Assembly (NCBI GenBank): GCA_903853515.1
Contig: CAINTU010000135.1
Location: 1 to 12,444, forward strand
Direction of reading: 5' to 3'
DNA length: 12,444 bases
From: an uncultured Micrococcales bacterium
GTDB lineage: Bacteria; Actinomycetota; Actinomycetes; Actinomycetales; Microbacteriaceae
Of the stretch, positions 5,336 to 12,444 are shown piece by piece. Both the position numbers and the translations under genes were made by a program. How positions within the stretch are numbered: position 1 is the stretch's first letter; every line of letters starts with the position of its first letter. The notes beneath the pieces were generated by a model. That model searched no databases, had not been told where the DNA came from, and saw only the letters and a list, made by a program, of their open reading frames with translations.

Positions 5336-6229
5336 TTAGCGATTGCGCAATAAGCACGATGCAACTTTGGCAAATGAAACAATTAGTGCCGCTAAGTGCG
5401 GTCGCAAAGCAATCGCAAACCTTAGTTCTCTAAGGGCTCTCGCGTTTCTTCCTTCGATGATGAGGGGTGCAACTACGTGCAGTAGCAAAAAGTCGGCCTG
5501 GGCTGTCTTACCTAAGTATTTTTTTACGACCTCGTACCATTCCAAACTAGCTTGCCAGTTTGAAATGCTAGAAACGGAAGACGGGCTACCTTGCCTCACA
5601 GTTACTAATGGCTGGGCAAGAAAGGAAAACCTAAATTTTCTAGTGCACAGCCGAAAAACTAAATCCCAATCTTGATGCTTCAAAAGATTAGTGTTCCAAG
5701 GTAATTCTTTTATCGCTTCGCGCTTAATCATCAGGGAACTCGATTGCACCAAAGAGTCACCGAAAAGTATAGATTTTCGTTGCGCTATGTAATCGGGTAG
5801 GCTGGCGGTGATCGAGGGTGGTCTTTCTCTCGGGAAGACTTTAACCCTCCCGTTGCGGGTGAGAAAGTTACTTGCGGTGAAACTCCAGTCACTATTGGCT
5901 AGAGTCATGGCGAGGTGTTGCAGCCTTAATTTATCGGGATCCCAAAAATCGTCATCATCCAAATAGGCGATATGTGGATATTGGGCCTTATCTGTGCCTA
6001 TTTGGCGAGCAACCCCCCCTCCCTCGTTGCCCTTAGTAACTAGGAGAATCTCACTTGATAGTACTAATAAGTTCTCAACAAATGATCGAAGTTTAGGATT
6101 ATCAAGCACTACGATTAGCTCAATTTTGCCGTAAGTCTGAGAGCGAACCGACTGTATAGCTTGCACAAGGGTAGCCCTTCCCGTCGTGGGGATTACCACG
6201 CTTATTCCTTTGTGAGCTTCAGTTATCAT
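5336..6229 (-). CDS. Glycosyltransferase family 2 protein
   Basis: The 297-residue protein is a GT-A-fold transferase predicted to add one sugar to the lipid-linked repeat unit on the cytoplasmic face. Seen: N-terminal strand and nucleotide-binding region SVVIPTTGR (10-18), Asp43 in VVLDN, a metal-binding acidic run DDDD at 91-94 in AYLDDDDFWDP, and a probable catalytic-base motif HQDWD at 185-189. A hydrophobic C-terminal region (after about 245) may lie on the membrane. Donor and acceptor cannot be read from sequence. It is the last gene of the minus-strand operon; its ATG overlaps the preceding WecG-family stop in ATGA. Its stop faces the fcl stop with only 10 bases between them. Confidence 0.88.
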   Translation of the reverse strand: MITEAHKGISVVIPTTGRATLVQAIQSVRSQTYGKIELIVVLDNPKLRSFVENLLVLSSEILLVTKGNEGGGVARQIGTDKAQYPHIAYLDDDDFWDPDKLRLQHLAMTLANSDWSFTASNFLTRNGRVKVFPRERPPSITASLPDYIAQRKSILFGDSLVQSSSLMIKREAIKELPWNTNLLKHQDWDLVFRLCTRKFRFSFLAQPLVTVRQGSPSSVSSISNWQASLEWYEVVKKYLGKTAQADFLLLHVVAPLIIEGRNARALRELRFAIALRPHLAALIVSFAKVASCLLRNR

Positions 6230-6954
6230 TTCGTAAGTCGACTTTTGACAATAAGCCTGAGAAGCAAAATTGGCTCTATAAAGTAACGGGAGAACAGCCG
6301 TCGCGGCTCAAAGACGAATCGCCACAACCATTCGAAGCCCAATGTCCCAATAAATCTTGGTGCCAATTTGTTTGCGCCTGCTAAGTAGTCAATCGCACCG
6401 CCAACAGTGGCGATGGTAAAATTATTGAATTTGTCGAGATTGTCCAAGACGAAGAATTCTTGTTTTGGCATACCTAATCCGACAAGCAAGAGATCAGGCT
6501 TAAAATCATTTATTTCGCGAACGACAAGGTCAGCTTCCTCACTTTGAAAATACCCATGAAAAGTTTGGACCGTTAGTCCCAAAATATTTTGAAATTTTAT
6601 GCCAACGGATTTTGATGTAGTCGGACTGCCTCCAAGAATGAATATCCTAATTGGGCATTTTAAGGAGGTGGTTGCTAGGAGATCATGGATCCAATCAGTG
6701 CTGCCTATGCGATTGTTTAGCGGCAATCGCCTACCTCGTAAGTTGGCCAGCCACAGAAGGGGCATGCCATCAATCAATACCTTTTCGGCTATTTCATAGA
6801 ATTTTCTGAATTTTTCTGAATCATGGTACAGAAACGCTGAGTGCATATTGTGATTTGCGAGAATTCGAGTGGCAGTCGTCGGTGTTCGGATGTAACGCAC
6901 CACTTCATTTGAATCCATAGGGGTAACCTTCAGTTGAATGAGGGGAATAATCAT
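6226..6954 (-). CDS. WecG/TagA/CpsF-family (GT26) glycosyltransferase
   Basis: The 242-residue enzyme belongs to the family that transfers ManNAc, ManNAcA or similar sugars to an undecaprenyl-diphosphate-linked first sugar. Seen: NHNMHS at 34-39, catalytic-type Asp62 in LIDGMPLLW, RIGSTDW at 82-88, ILGGSP near 106-111, PDLLLVGLGMPKQE at 153-166, VGGAIDYLAG at 184-193, APRF near 198-201, and the C-terminal GFEWLWR...EPRRLFSRY at about 206-224, all family hallmarks in the expected order. In the bacterial enzymes studied, the C-terminal tail mediates membrane association. The start forms an ATGA overlap with the preceding gene and has no Shine-Dalgarno of its own, so translational coupling is likely. 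An internal ATG (residue 13) is a less likely start. The exact sugar is not predictable. Confidence 0.95.
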   Translation of the reverse strand: MIIPLIQLKVTPMDSNEVVRYIRTPTTATRILANHNMHSAFLYHDSEKFRKFYEIAEKVLIDGMPLLWLANLRGRRLPLNNRIGSTDWIHDLLATTSLKCPIRIFILGGSPTTSKSVGIKFQNILGLTVQTFHGYFQSEEADLVVREINDFKPDLLLVGLGMPKQEFFVLDNLDKFNNFTIATVGGAIDYLAGANKLAPRFIGTLGFEWLWRFVFEPRRLFSRYFIEPILLLRLIVKSRLTK

Positions 6955-8156
6955 GAAGGAACTAACGTTGACGAATTGAATTCTTCGCCTGTTTCAAGAT
7001 TTAAATTTCCCGAGTTGCCTCTGAGTAACAATCCCGAAATACTGCAAACAATGAACCATCCCAAAGGTCTATCAAGTGTCGCTTCAGTGATGCTGTGCAC
7101 AAAAATGACTCCTAACATCCATCGACTCCCGAAGGTCCATCCAAATCTTTCCCCACCTTTTGCCTTGATAAAAGCAACGCCGAGTGTGACTAATATTAGG
7201 CTTGAACCTACAAGTCCAATTTGCACCATCGAATCCAAAATCGCATTGTGCGCCTCAGTCACTGGAAATCCAACTGAGGCTCGGATGAGTTCAGCTATCG
7301 GCGAGGCGTCGTTCCAAACTCCCCCCCAGCCCCAACCCAAAATTGGGCTTTTCGAAAAGACATCGAAGGTTGCATTCCATATTTCAGTTCGACCCGTCAA
7401 GCTTTCATCACGTCCAAGAGACTGGAATATTGGGCTAAATGCCGAACCCTGGTACAAGATTAACATTGCGCTGATGGCAAGTAGGGCAATGACCAGATTT
7501 TTAGACTTAAATCGAATTAACCCTATTACTGCAAGTACCGTGACCAAAACTAAAATTATGATGCAATTAGCTGAGCGACTTGCAAACACCGCGCTCGCGA
7601 AGATCACAGATAAGAAAGCATTGGGAATTTTCCTTGAGGCGGTTGACCACACTCTTTGCATTTGGCCTGAATATGCAATTAACATGAAGAGGCCGAAAGA
7701 GTTTTTATGGGGGAAAATGCCTTGTAAAGCCCCAGATTGCCAATAACCTTGGGATAGGCCGAGCTCAGGGTATCTAGCAGCCCAATAGAGTGATAGGCAC
7801 AACACAGCAATACCCGCGATAACAATGCCGGGGACTAATGCACTGAAGGAATTCACGTAACTCGAAAGAAATAATGCCGACAAAGTTATGCCTGTCATGT
7901 AAAAACTAGAAGTTGTCGAATCCGAGACTAGGTATGACAAACTGACAGAAAGCCAACACACTAAGCAAACGGAAATCGGTAATAGCCATCCCGTTTTATC
8001 GGCCGGATTTGCCCTGCTCGCAAGAATAAACACAAGGGTTGTAGCAATTGCTATGAATGCCCAAATCGTATTTGTGAGCAACGTTGTGCCAGAGTAAGCA
8101 ATTAAATTTATTGCGATTACTAAATTGAAAACTCTAGATCTTATGGTTGTATTCAT
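6951..8156 (-). CDS. O-antigen polymerase / ligase family membrane protein (Wzy_C)
   Basis: About 401 residues with roughly ten to twelve hydrophobic segments. The hallmark region lies in the C-terminal half: LTGRTEIW at about 253-260, SPILGWGWGG, and EAHNAILD at about 301-308 in a large extracytoplasmic loop; PHKNSFG is at about 149-155. Proteins of this family polymerise undecaprenyl-linked repeat units (Wzy) or ligate glycan to an acceptor (WaaL-like). With an adjacent flippase and no LPS genes, Wzy is the better guess. I chose ATG 8156, a 23-base overlap with the preceding gene. A TTG at 8192 (12 residues longer) has GAGAGG closer in front of it and cannot be excluded. The end overlaps the WecG-family start by 4 bases. 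Confidence 0.88.
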   Translation of the reverse strand: MNTTIRSRVFNLVIAINLIAYSGTTLLTNTIWAFIAIATTLVFILASRANPADKTGWLLPISVCLVCWLSVSLSYLVSDSTTSSFYMTGITLSALFLSSYVNSFSALVPGIVIAGIAVLCLSLYWAARYPELGLSQGYWQSGALQGIFPHKNSFGLFMLIAYSGQMQRVWSTASRKIPNAFLSVIFASAVFASRSANCIIILVLVTVLAVIGLIRFKSKNLVIALLAISAMLILYQGSAFSPIFQSLGRDESLTGRTEIWNATFDVFSKSPILGWGWGGVWNDASPIAELIRASVGFPVTEAHNAILDSMVQIGLVGSSLILVTLGVAFIKAKGGERFGWTFGSRWMLGVIFVHSITEATLDRPLGWFIVCSISGLLLRGNSGNLNLETGEEFNSSTLVPS

Positions 8157-9030
8157 GGGTGTATACAGCCGCTGCAGCAAGACAGAAGCCAATTCCTCTC
8201 ATTAGGCGCCTCAAGCCAATTGAAAAAAGGGTACCTCTAAAAGCCAAACCGGGAACGGATAGCAAGAAGCCAGAAACTAAGCGAGCTATACCTTCAACAA
8301 AAACTCTTTTGCGACTTCTCGATTTGAGCATCAATCGGGCGTGGGTGATACCGTTTTGGATGTAGCGACGGGATATCCATCCAAGCGTCAATCTACTCTC
8401 AACCACATGTTCTATGACTCTAGCTTCATTAGACCAGAAAAAATCTGCACCCGCATCAAGCATCTTGTGAAAAAAAGCCGAATCCTCCCCGCCTGTAGTT
8501 CCAAATTCCGGATCAAATTCAAGAATGTTTTTGTCTATCAAAAATTCGAGCCGAACCATGCAGTTGTTTGTTGCCAGTAATTCTGCTGTGAAACCGTCTG
8601 GAATGCAGCGACTATCGAAAAAGTTACCACGCCTAATCCAGCTTGGAGCATTATTAGGCAAGATAAAGTCGACCGGCCCGCCCACTGCATCAGCACCTGT
8701 TGCTTTTATAACAGTATGTAGAGTGCGCAGCCAAGCGTCGCTGGGCAGCTCGTCATCGTCTATGAATGCGAGGTATTTATGTAATTTTGCCGCCCGCAAT
8801 GCCTTGGTTCTAACAGCCGAAACTCCCGGCACTTTTTCTTCCAGATATCCAACTTCGCTAAATTTATCTACGGTAGGTCTGGCTGAATGATTCAAATCAT
8901 TGTCGATGACTAGGATTTCAGCAAACTCATGTAAATATTTGTCGCTTGATAGAGACCCCAAAAGCTTCTCCAGCGTCTCAGGGCGTTTATAAGTGGGGAT
9001 GCAAACCAAAATTTCCTTAATTGATTTCAA
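8134..9030 (-). CDS. Glycosyltransferase family 2 protein
   Basis: The 298-residue GT-A transferase shows CIPTYKRP at 10-17, Asp43 in VIDND, the acidic metal-binding run DDDE at 91-94 in AFIDDDELP, an NNCMVR segment near 155-160, and the catalytic-base motif GGED at 180-183. A basic, hydrophobic C-terminal part from about 225 probably associates with the membrane. It is predicted to add one sugar of the repeat unit; donor unknown. The frame is open further upstream to 9114, but I chose TTG at 9030: it gives a TTGA overlap with the flippase stop, the protein then starts MKSIKEILVCIPTYK as usual for GT2, and AGGG lies upstream at a workable distance. The longer version would overlap the flippase by 88 bases. 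Confidence 0.88.
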   Translation of the reverse strand: MKSIKEILVCIPTYKRPETLEKLLGSLSSDKYLHEFAEILVIDNDLNHSARPTVDKFSEVGYLEEKVPGVSAVRTKALRAAKLHKYLAFIDDDELPSDAWLRTLHTVIKATGADAVGGPVDFILPNNAPSWIRRGNFFDSRCIPDGFTAELLATNNCMVRLEFLIDKNILEFDPEFGTTGGEDSAFFHKMLDAGADFFWSNEARVIEHVVESRLTLGWISRRYIQNGITHARLMLKSRSRKRVFVEGIARLVSGFLLSVPGLAFRGTLFSIGLRRLMRGIGFCLAAAAVYTHEYNHKI

Positions 9031-10211
9031 TTGGCGCCCTGTCCAAGTGCACGGGTCAATTGAAAGAACCCGAAAAGGGCAGCCACCGCGTACCCGGACA
9101 TCGTGGCAAAACAAGCTCCCACCGCGCCAAACGGCCCGGAAAATATCAAAAGGCCGCTAAGAGTCACAACAGCCCCAAATGCAGAAACTAGATAAAGACG
9201 CGTCGTGGCGCCTACGGCAATCAGTGAACCAACTATGACATCGAGCATCATAAGGGCCCCAGTCGCAAAGCCCATCACTTGCATGATTGGAATAGCTTTC
9301 AAGAAGGCTTCGCCCAGGATAGTCTTTACCAGCATGTTCGAAAGCATGAAAATTCCTACTGAGACCAGCCCCGAACTGATTAGCGCGATTTTCATTTCGA
9401 ATCTAAATTTTTGCAAATCATTTCGGGCCAAAGTCGCTTGAATTCGATTCTTGAAACTTGCTGAAATCGCAAGACCCGCAGCGGTTAGACTCACCGCCGC
9501 AGTGTAAAGCCCGACTTCGGTCGCATTGCTTCTCATCTGCAGGATGACCACATCACTTTTCATAACCAAGGCTAATAAAAGATTGAACCCTACGATAGGT
9601 AGGCCCCTCTGGAGCTCCGCTTTCAAACTTGAAGTGTCGGTTAGATTCCATTTTTTGCGAGTAACGAACAAGAATGACACGGCACCCAAAACTATAGACC
9701 CCTGCGTGGCTAAAGCTGCAGTTTCAGGCGTCAGCAACTGGATCTGTGCCAAACATACCAGAAATACAAGGCGAGCAAGCTGGGCTAAGAACACTGCGTA
9801 TGCCGCTCTAGAATGCTGGCCTGAGGAAATACTGGTGCTCCTCCACAGGTTTGCCAGAGTGAGAATAGGGTTCCAAGCGCAGGCCGCTATCAAAACGGCC
9901 AACGGCAGCCCGATTATCTGGCCGTAAATCACAGTCAAGGTTGAAGCGATCACATTTCCCAAGAAGGATAATTTAACATTTGACTTATAAGAAGTGAGGT
10001 TTTCCCTTGCCCTGGAAATGTATATGTCAGATTGCCCTAGGCCTCCGATTGCGAGAGATAAAGCAGAGAGTGATAGTGCAACTCCATATTGCCCTCGGCC
10101 GATTGGCCCCAAACTTCGGGCCAAAATTGGGGCTGTGGCAAGATTCAATACTGGCACCGAGAGGTATAGCAGAGTGTCAGCAGCTCGGGATGAAAACCTA
10201 AAGCCACTCAT
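9027..10211 (-). CDS. Wzx-like polysaccharide repeat-unit flippase (MOP superfamily)
   Basis: The 394-residue polytopic membrane protein has about twelve predicted helices. The N-terminal region ATAPILARSLGPIGRGQYG (about 22-40) is the familiar start of polysaccharide flippases of the MOP/MATE superfamily, and LPIVGFNLLLALVMKSDVVIL in the middle with GLYTAAVSL after it matches the second repeat of such proteins. It would translocate the undecaprenyl-diphosphate-linked repeat unit to the outer face for Wzy. It is somewhat shorter than many Wzx proteins (about 410-480). It starts in an ATGA overlap with the fucosyltransferase gene and ends in a TTGA overlap with the GT2 gene. Sequence divergence in this family is high, so assignment rests on pattern and context. 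Confidence 0.85.
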   Translation of the reverse strand: MSGFRFSSRAADTLLYLSVPVLNLATAPILARSLGPIGRGQYGVALSLSALSLAIGGLGQSDIYISRARENLTSYKSNVKLSFLGNVIASTLTVIYGQIIGLPLAVLIAACAWNPILTLANLWRSTSISSGQHSRAAYAVFLAQLARLVFLVCLAQIQLLTPETAALATQGSIVLGAVSFLFVTRKKWNLTDTSSLKAELQRGLPIVGFNLLLALVMKSDVVILQMRSNATEVGLYTAAVSLTAAGLAISASFKNRIQATLARNDLQKFRFEMKIALISSGLVSVGIFMLSNMLVKTILGEAFLKAIPIMQVMGFATGALMMLDVIVGSLIAVGATTRLYLVSAFGAVVTLSGLLIFSGPFGAVGACFATMSGYAVAALFGFFQLTRALGQGAN

Positions 10212-11107
10212 AAACTAAGTAACTCGCCAGAAGTTTTTCCTAAAAATGTCCAATTTTGGCCGGTCAGATTCTGATCATGATCTTTATCATCAAACCATGG
10301 GCTTGGAGCAAAAACTAATTCCGCATCGGACAAGAAATAGGCCCACCAAGAGAATGTACTGTTTGCCATGACTATTTCCTTGGCGCAAGACAACGCGTAA
10401 AGGTCCTTGAAATGATTCCCTTGTGGTGAAAGCGCAATTTCCTTACCCTTGAATGTTTTAAGAAAGGTTTCCTGAGCCCATTGTCTATCGTCCGTAAATA
10501 CAAAAAGAGGTAGATTTGGCTTCATTTTATCTATTGCGCCCTTGTAGTAGTTCTCAGTGCAACTTCCAAACGCGGCAAGAATTTCTTTGTCTGTAACATA
10601 ATCACCTCGTCGAACGTGGATACCTCCAAAGGGGAACTCTAGATTTTGGCCGTAGCGCCTTAGGGCTGGAATAAGTACATCTCGGATACGAGTCCGCCAA
10701 TCAGCCAGGTAGTCGGAATTCTGAAAAAGACCCCGAGCATGAAAAACTCGAACCTTCCGTTCCCAAAGTTGGTCCAATTCGATAAGAGAACCCGCGTACT
10801 TGACAAAAGGGTTTTTGATATGCCCGGTACTCCAATTTAATTTGTAATATATTTTTCTTGGAGCCACTGCAAAAAGTACTTGCCATAGGAATGCGTCAGT
10901 AATAATTTTTCTTCTGGGTTTGATGTCGACCAAGTGCTTAAGTTGATTTCCTGGATTGCCGGGTCGAGAAACATAATCATCTTTGATCACAAGCTGGTAA
11001 CCGTGATGTTCAGCCCAAATTGACACAGTCGCCCATTGGAACAGTTGATTAGCCAGTCCGCCTCTTAGGTCAAGAAATATTTTCTTTTTCAAAATTTCAC
11101 CGTTCAT
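10208..11107 (-). CDS. Alpha-1,2-fucosyltransferase family protein (GT11)
   Basis: The 299-residue enzyme has the GT11 signature set: RGGLANQLFQWA at 15-26, motif I HVRRGDY at 164-170 (GDP-fucose-binding in this family), FVFTDD at 202-207, and MANSTFSWWA at 247-256. It is predicted to transfer L-fucose from GDP-L-fucose, usually in alpha-1,2 linkage to galactose, in the cytoplasm. This fits gmd-fcl, which supply the donor from the opposite strand. It is the first gene of the six-gene minus-strand set. The ATG at 11107 is chosen; a GTG directly before it (11110) would add one residue. No good Shine-Dalgarno precedes either. Local AT richness is marked (18 G/C in 10801-10860 by hand count), unlike glpK next door. 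Confidence 0.93.
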   Translation of the reverse strand: MNGEILKKKIFLDLRGGLANQLFQWATVSIWAEHHGYQLVIKDDYVSRPGNPGNQLKHLVDIKPRRKIITDAFLWQVLFAVAPRKIYYKLNWSTGHIKNPFVKYAGSLIELDQLWERKVRVFHARGLFQNSDYLADWRTRIRDVLIPALRRYGQNLEFPFGGIHVRRGDYVTDKEILAAFGSCTENYYKGAIDKMKPNLPLFVFTDDRQWAQETFLKTFKGKEIALSPQGNHFKDLYALSCAKEIVMANSTFSWWAYFLSDAELVFAPSPWFDDKDHDQNLTGQNWTFLGKTSGELLSL

Positions 11108-11110
11108 CAC

Positions 11111-11227
11111 TTTTGAATTGTTGCCCCAAATGAGTGCTAAGAGCTAGTGGTTTATACCAAAGTCTATTGTTCATTTTGACAAATCTTGGGTAGAATCCTT
11201 ACGGTTGGGTTTCACGTGACATAAAGT
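11111..11227 (-). promoter_or_regulatory. Likely promoter region of the glycan operon
   Basis: This 117-base gap between glpK and the fucosyltransferase gene is the only sizeable one before the six-gene operon. On the minus strand TTGTCA (11182-11177) and TATAAA (11156-11151) resemble -35 and -10 hexamers, but their spacing of 20 is too long. TAGACT (11166-11161) is an alternative -10. A perfect 8-base palindrome TCACGTGA lies at 11212-11219. No clear terminator for glpK is visible, so read-through is possible. Confidence 0.35.
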
Positions 11228-12444
11228 TCAAGACTGAAATTCTCGAGAAACTGCTACCGCGCGAAGCCAGCGCTCGTAAGAACGAGTGACTTCAGCTTCG
11301 ACGCCAGCCTGAGGCTGCACCACGAGATCGACGGCAGCCAAGGCCTTCAGCTCTTCGAGCGAACTAAAGATGCCCGCACCTAAGCCGGCCAGATAAGCTG
11401 CACCGATTGCGGTTGACTCAACGTTGCGGGGCCGCTCAAGAGCAACACCGAGCTGGTTGGCCTGCAACTGCAGCAAGAGCGTGTTGGCCGAAGCACCACC
11501 GTCGACGCGCAATTTTGTGAGTGGAGCGCTAGCCAGGTTCATCTTCATCGCCTCAAAAACATCGCGCACTTGAAATGCAAGTGACTCAAGAGTTGCCCTG
11601 GCAACGTGGGCCTTGGTCGTGCCGCGCGTGATGCCAAGCAACGCGCCGCGTGCATCAGGCGCCCAATGCGGAGCCCCAAGGCCAGTCAACGCCGACACAA
11701 ACACAACACCCTCACTCGATTCAACCGAGCGCGCCAACGGTTCAATATCGGGCGCGGTTGCAATCATCTCGATGCCATCACGCAACCACTGCACAGCTGC
11801 ACCCGCAACAAAGACAGCGCCTTCGAGGGCATATGTCGATTTGCCGGCCAAGCGCCAGGCGACTGTCGAGAGCATGCCGTGTGATGGGTCGATTGCTTTG
11901 TCGCCAACGTTTTGCAAAATGAATGCGCCAGTGCCATAGGTGCATTTGGCATCGCCCACAGCAAAGCAAGTTTGACCAAACAACGCAGCTTGCTGATCAC
12001 CTGCGATGCCAGTTATTGGTGCACTGATGCCTAGAAAACTTTGCGGGTCTGTGGTTGCAAGCAACCCGCTTGAATCAACTACCGTTGGCAGCGCTGATTC
12101 AGGCACTCCAAATATTTCAAGCAGCTCTGGGCTATAAACAGAGCGATGTATGTCAAATAGTTGTGTTCTAGAAGCGTTGCTGGCGTCGGTGATGTGCGAA
12201 CGGCCACCAGTTAGTCTGGCAATCAAATAGGTATCGATTGTGCCGATGATTACTTCGCCCGCCAAGACCTGTGACCAAACCAGTGGTTCATTTATTGCCA
12301 CCCAGCGAATCTTTGAGGCCGAGAAATATGGGTCAAGCGTCAAACCTGTTGTGCTGCGCACCAAAGCCTCTAGGTCGAAGTCTTTGTTTTGCACTAGGTC
12401 GTCGAGAACTGTTGTGGTGCGACGATCTTGCCAAACAATTACCG
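11228..12444 (-). CDS. glpK: Glycerol kinase, C-terminal part (gene continues past the right edge)
   Basis: The frame stays open from TAG/TGA-free sequence at the right edge to its stop at 11228, giving about 405 residues of a normally about 500-residue enzyme; roughly the first 100 are outside. The first visible residues, VIVWQDRRT, match the conserved segment near residue 100 of glycerol kinases. GIAGDQQAALFGQ contains the catalytic Asp (codon at 11996-11998), followed by CTYGTGAF, LTGLGAPHW, RATLESLAFQ and DGGASANTLLLQLQAN, the FGGY-family hallmarks. The enzyme phosphorylates glycerol to glycerol 3-phosphate in the cytoplasm. A GTG at 12394 is internal, not the start. Its GC content is clearly higher than in the glycan operon downstream (36 of 60 in 11701-11760). 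Confidence 0.96.
   Translation of the reverse strand, partial: VIVWQDRRTTTVLDDLVQNKDFDLEALVRSTTGLTLDPYFSASKIRWVAINEPLVWSQVLAGEVIIGTIDTYLIARLTGGRSHITDASNASRTQLFDIHRSVYSPELLEIFGVPESALPTVVDSSGLLATTDPQSFLGISAPITGIAGDQQAALFGQTCFAVGDAKCTYGTGAFILQNVGDKAIDPSHGMLSTVAWRLAGKSTYALEGAVFVAGAAVQWLRDGIEMIATAPDIEPLARSVESSEGVVFVSALTGLGAPHWAPDARGALLGITRGTTKAHVARATLESLAFQVRDVFEAMKMNLASAPLTKLRVDGGASANTLLLQLQANQLGVALERPRNVESTAIGAAYLAGLGAGIFSSLEELKALAAVDLVVQPQAGVEAEVTRSYERWLRAVAVSREFQS

Noticed and set aside
6934..7746. 270-residue plus-strand ORF
   Set aside because: It is fully antisense to the Wzy-family gene; the opposite frame encodes a coherent multi-helix membrane protein with family motifs, so this is a shadow.
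9031..9114. N-terminal extension of the GT2 gene that starts at 9030
   Set aside because: The extra 28 residues overlap the flippase gene, do not resemble GT2 N-termini, and a TTGA-coupled start at 9030 gives a normal protein beginning.
11212..11219. TCACGTGA palindrome as a regulator site
   Set aside because: A single 8-base palindrome is too likely by chance to name as an operator; it is mentioned only within the promoter region.

Overview
The window looks like chromosomal DNA of a Gram-positive-type bacterium, most likely an actinobacterium of moderate GC content (possibly a small freshwater Microbacteriaceae-like organism). The hints are a tRNA gene that does not encode CCA, tight gene packing with 4-base stop/start overlaps, a MacB/YknYZ-type ABC exporter with no outer-membrane partner, and no LPS core genes. 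The lineage is an inference from the flavour of the sequence and was not tested.

Left part (1-3188). A truncated gene leaves the left edge on the minus strand. Behind its start is a fragment equal to the 3' part of tRNA-Lys (anticodon loop to 3' end), followed by a terminator hairpin. An exact 45-base copy of that fragment forms the 3' part of an intact tRNA-Lys(UUU) gene at 3115-3188. The roughly 2.9 kb between the copies holds a long leader without a clear gene (257-790) and a two-gene ABC exporter (permease 791-2257, ATPase 2270-2947). This layout of intact tRNA, cargo and 3'-half repeat is the footprint of an element integrated at a tRNA gene, now without any visible integrase.

Middle part (3329-5325, plus strand). 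gmd and fcl, overlapping by 4 bases, convert GDP-mannose to GDP-L-fucose.

Right-middle part (5336-11107, minus strand, converging on fcl). Six tightly coupled genes, in transcription order: a GT11 alpha-1,2-fucosyltransferase, a Wzx-like flippase, a GT2 glycosyltransferase, a Wzy/O-antigen-ligase-type polymerase, a WecG/TagA/CpsF (GT26) glycosyltransferase and a second GT2. Together with gmd-fcl this reads as a Wzy-dependent pathway for a fucose-containing surface glycan: GDP-fucose is made by the plus-strand pair, glycosyltransferases build the repeat unit on an undecaprenyl carrier, Wzx flips it and Wzy polymerises it. The priming transferase and the chain-length regulator are not in the window. 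Parts of this block are visibly more AT-rich than the flanking housekeeping genes, which suggests horizontal acquisition.

Right edge (11228-12444, minus strand). The C-terminal four fifths of glycerol kinase (glpK), continuing beyond the window.

I see no CRISPR array, IS element or rRNA. The most notable items are the integrase-less tRNA-flanked island with its ABC exporter and unusual leader, and the fucosylated-glycan locus.
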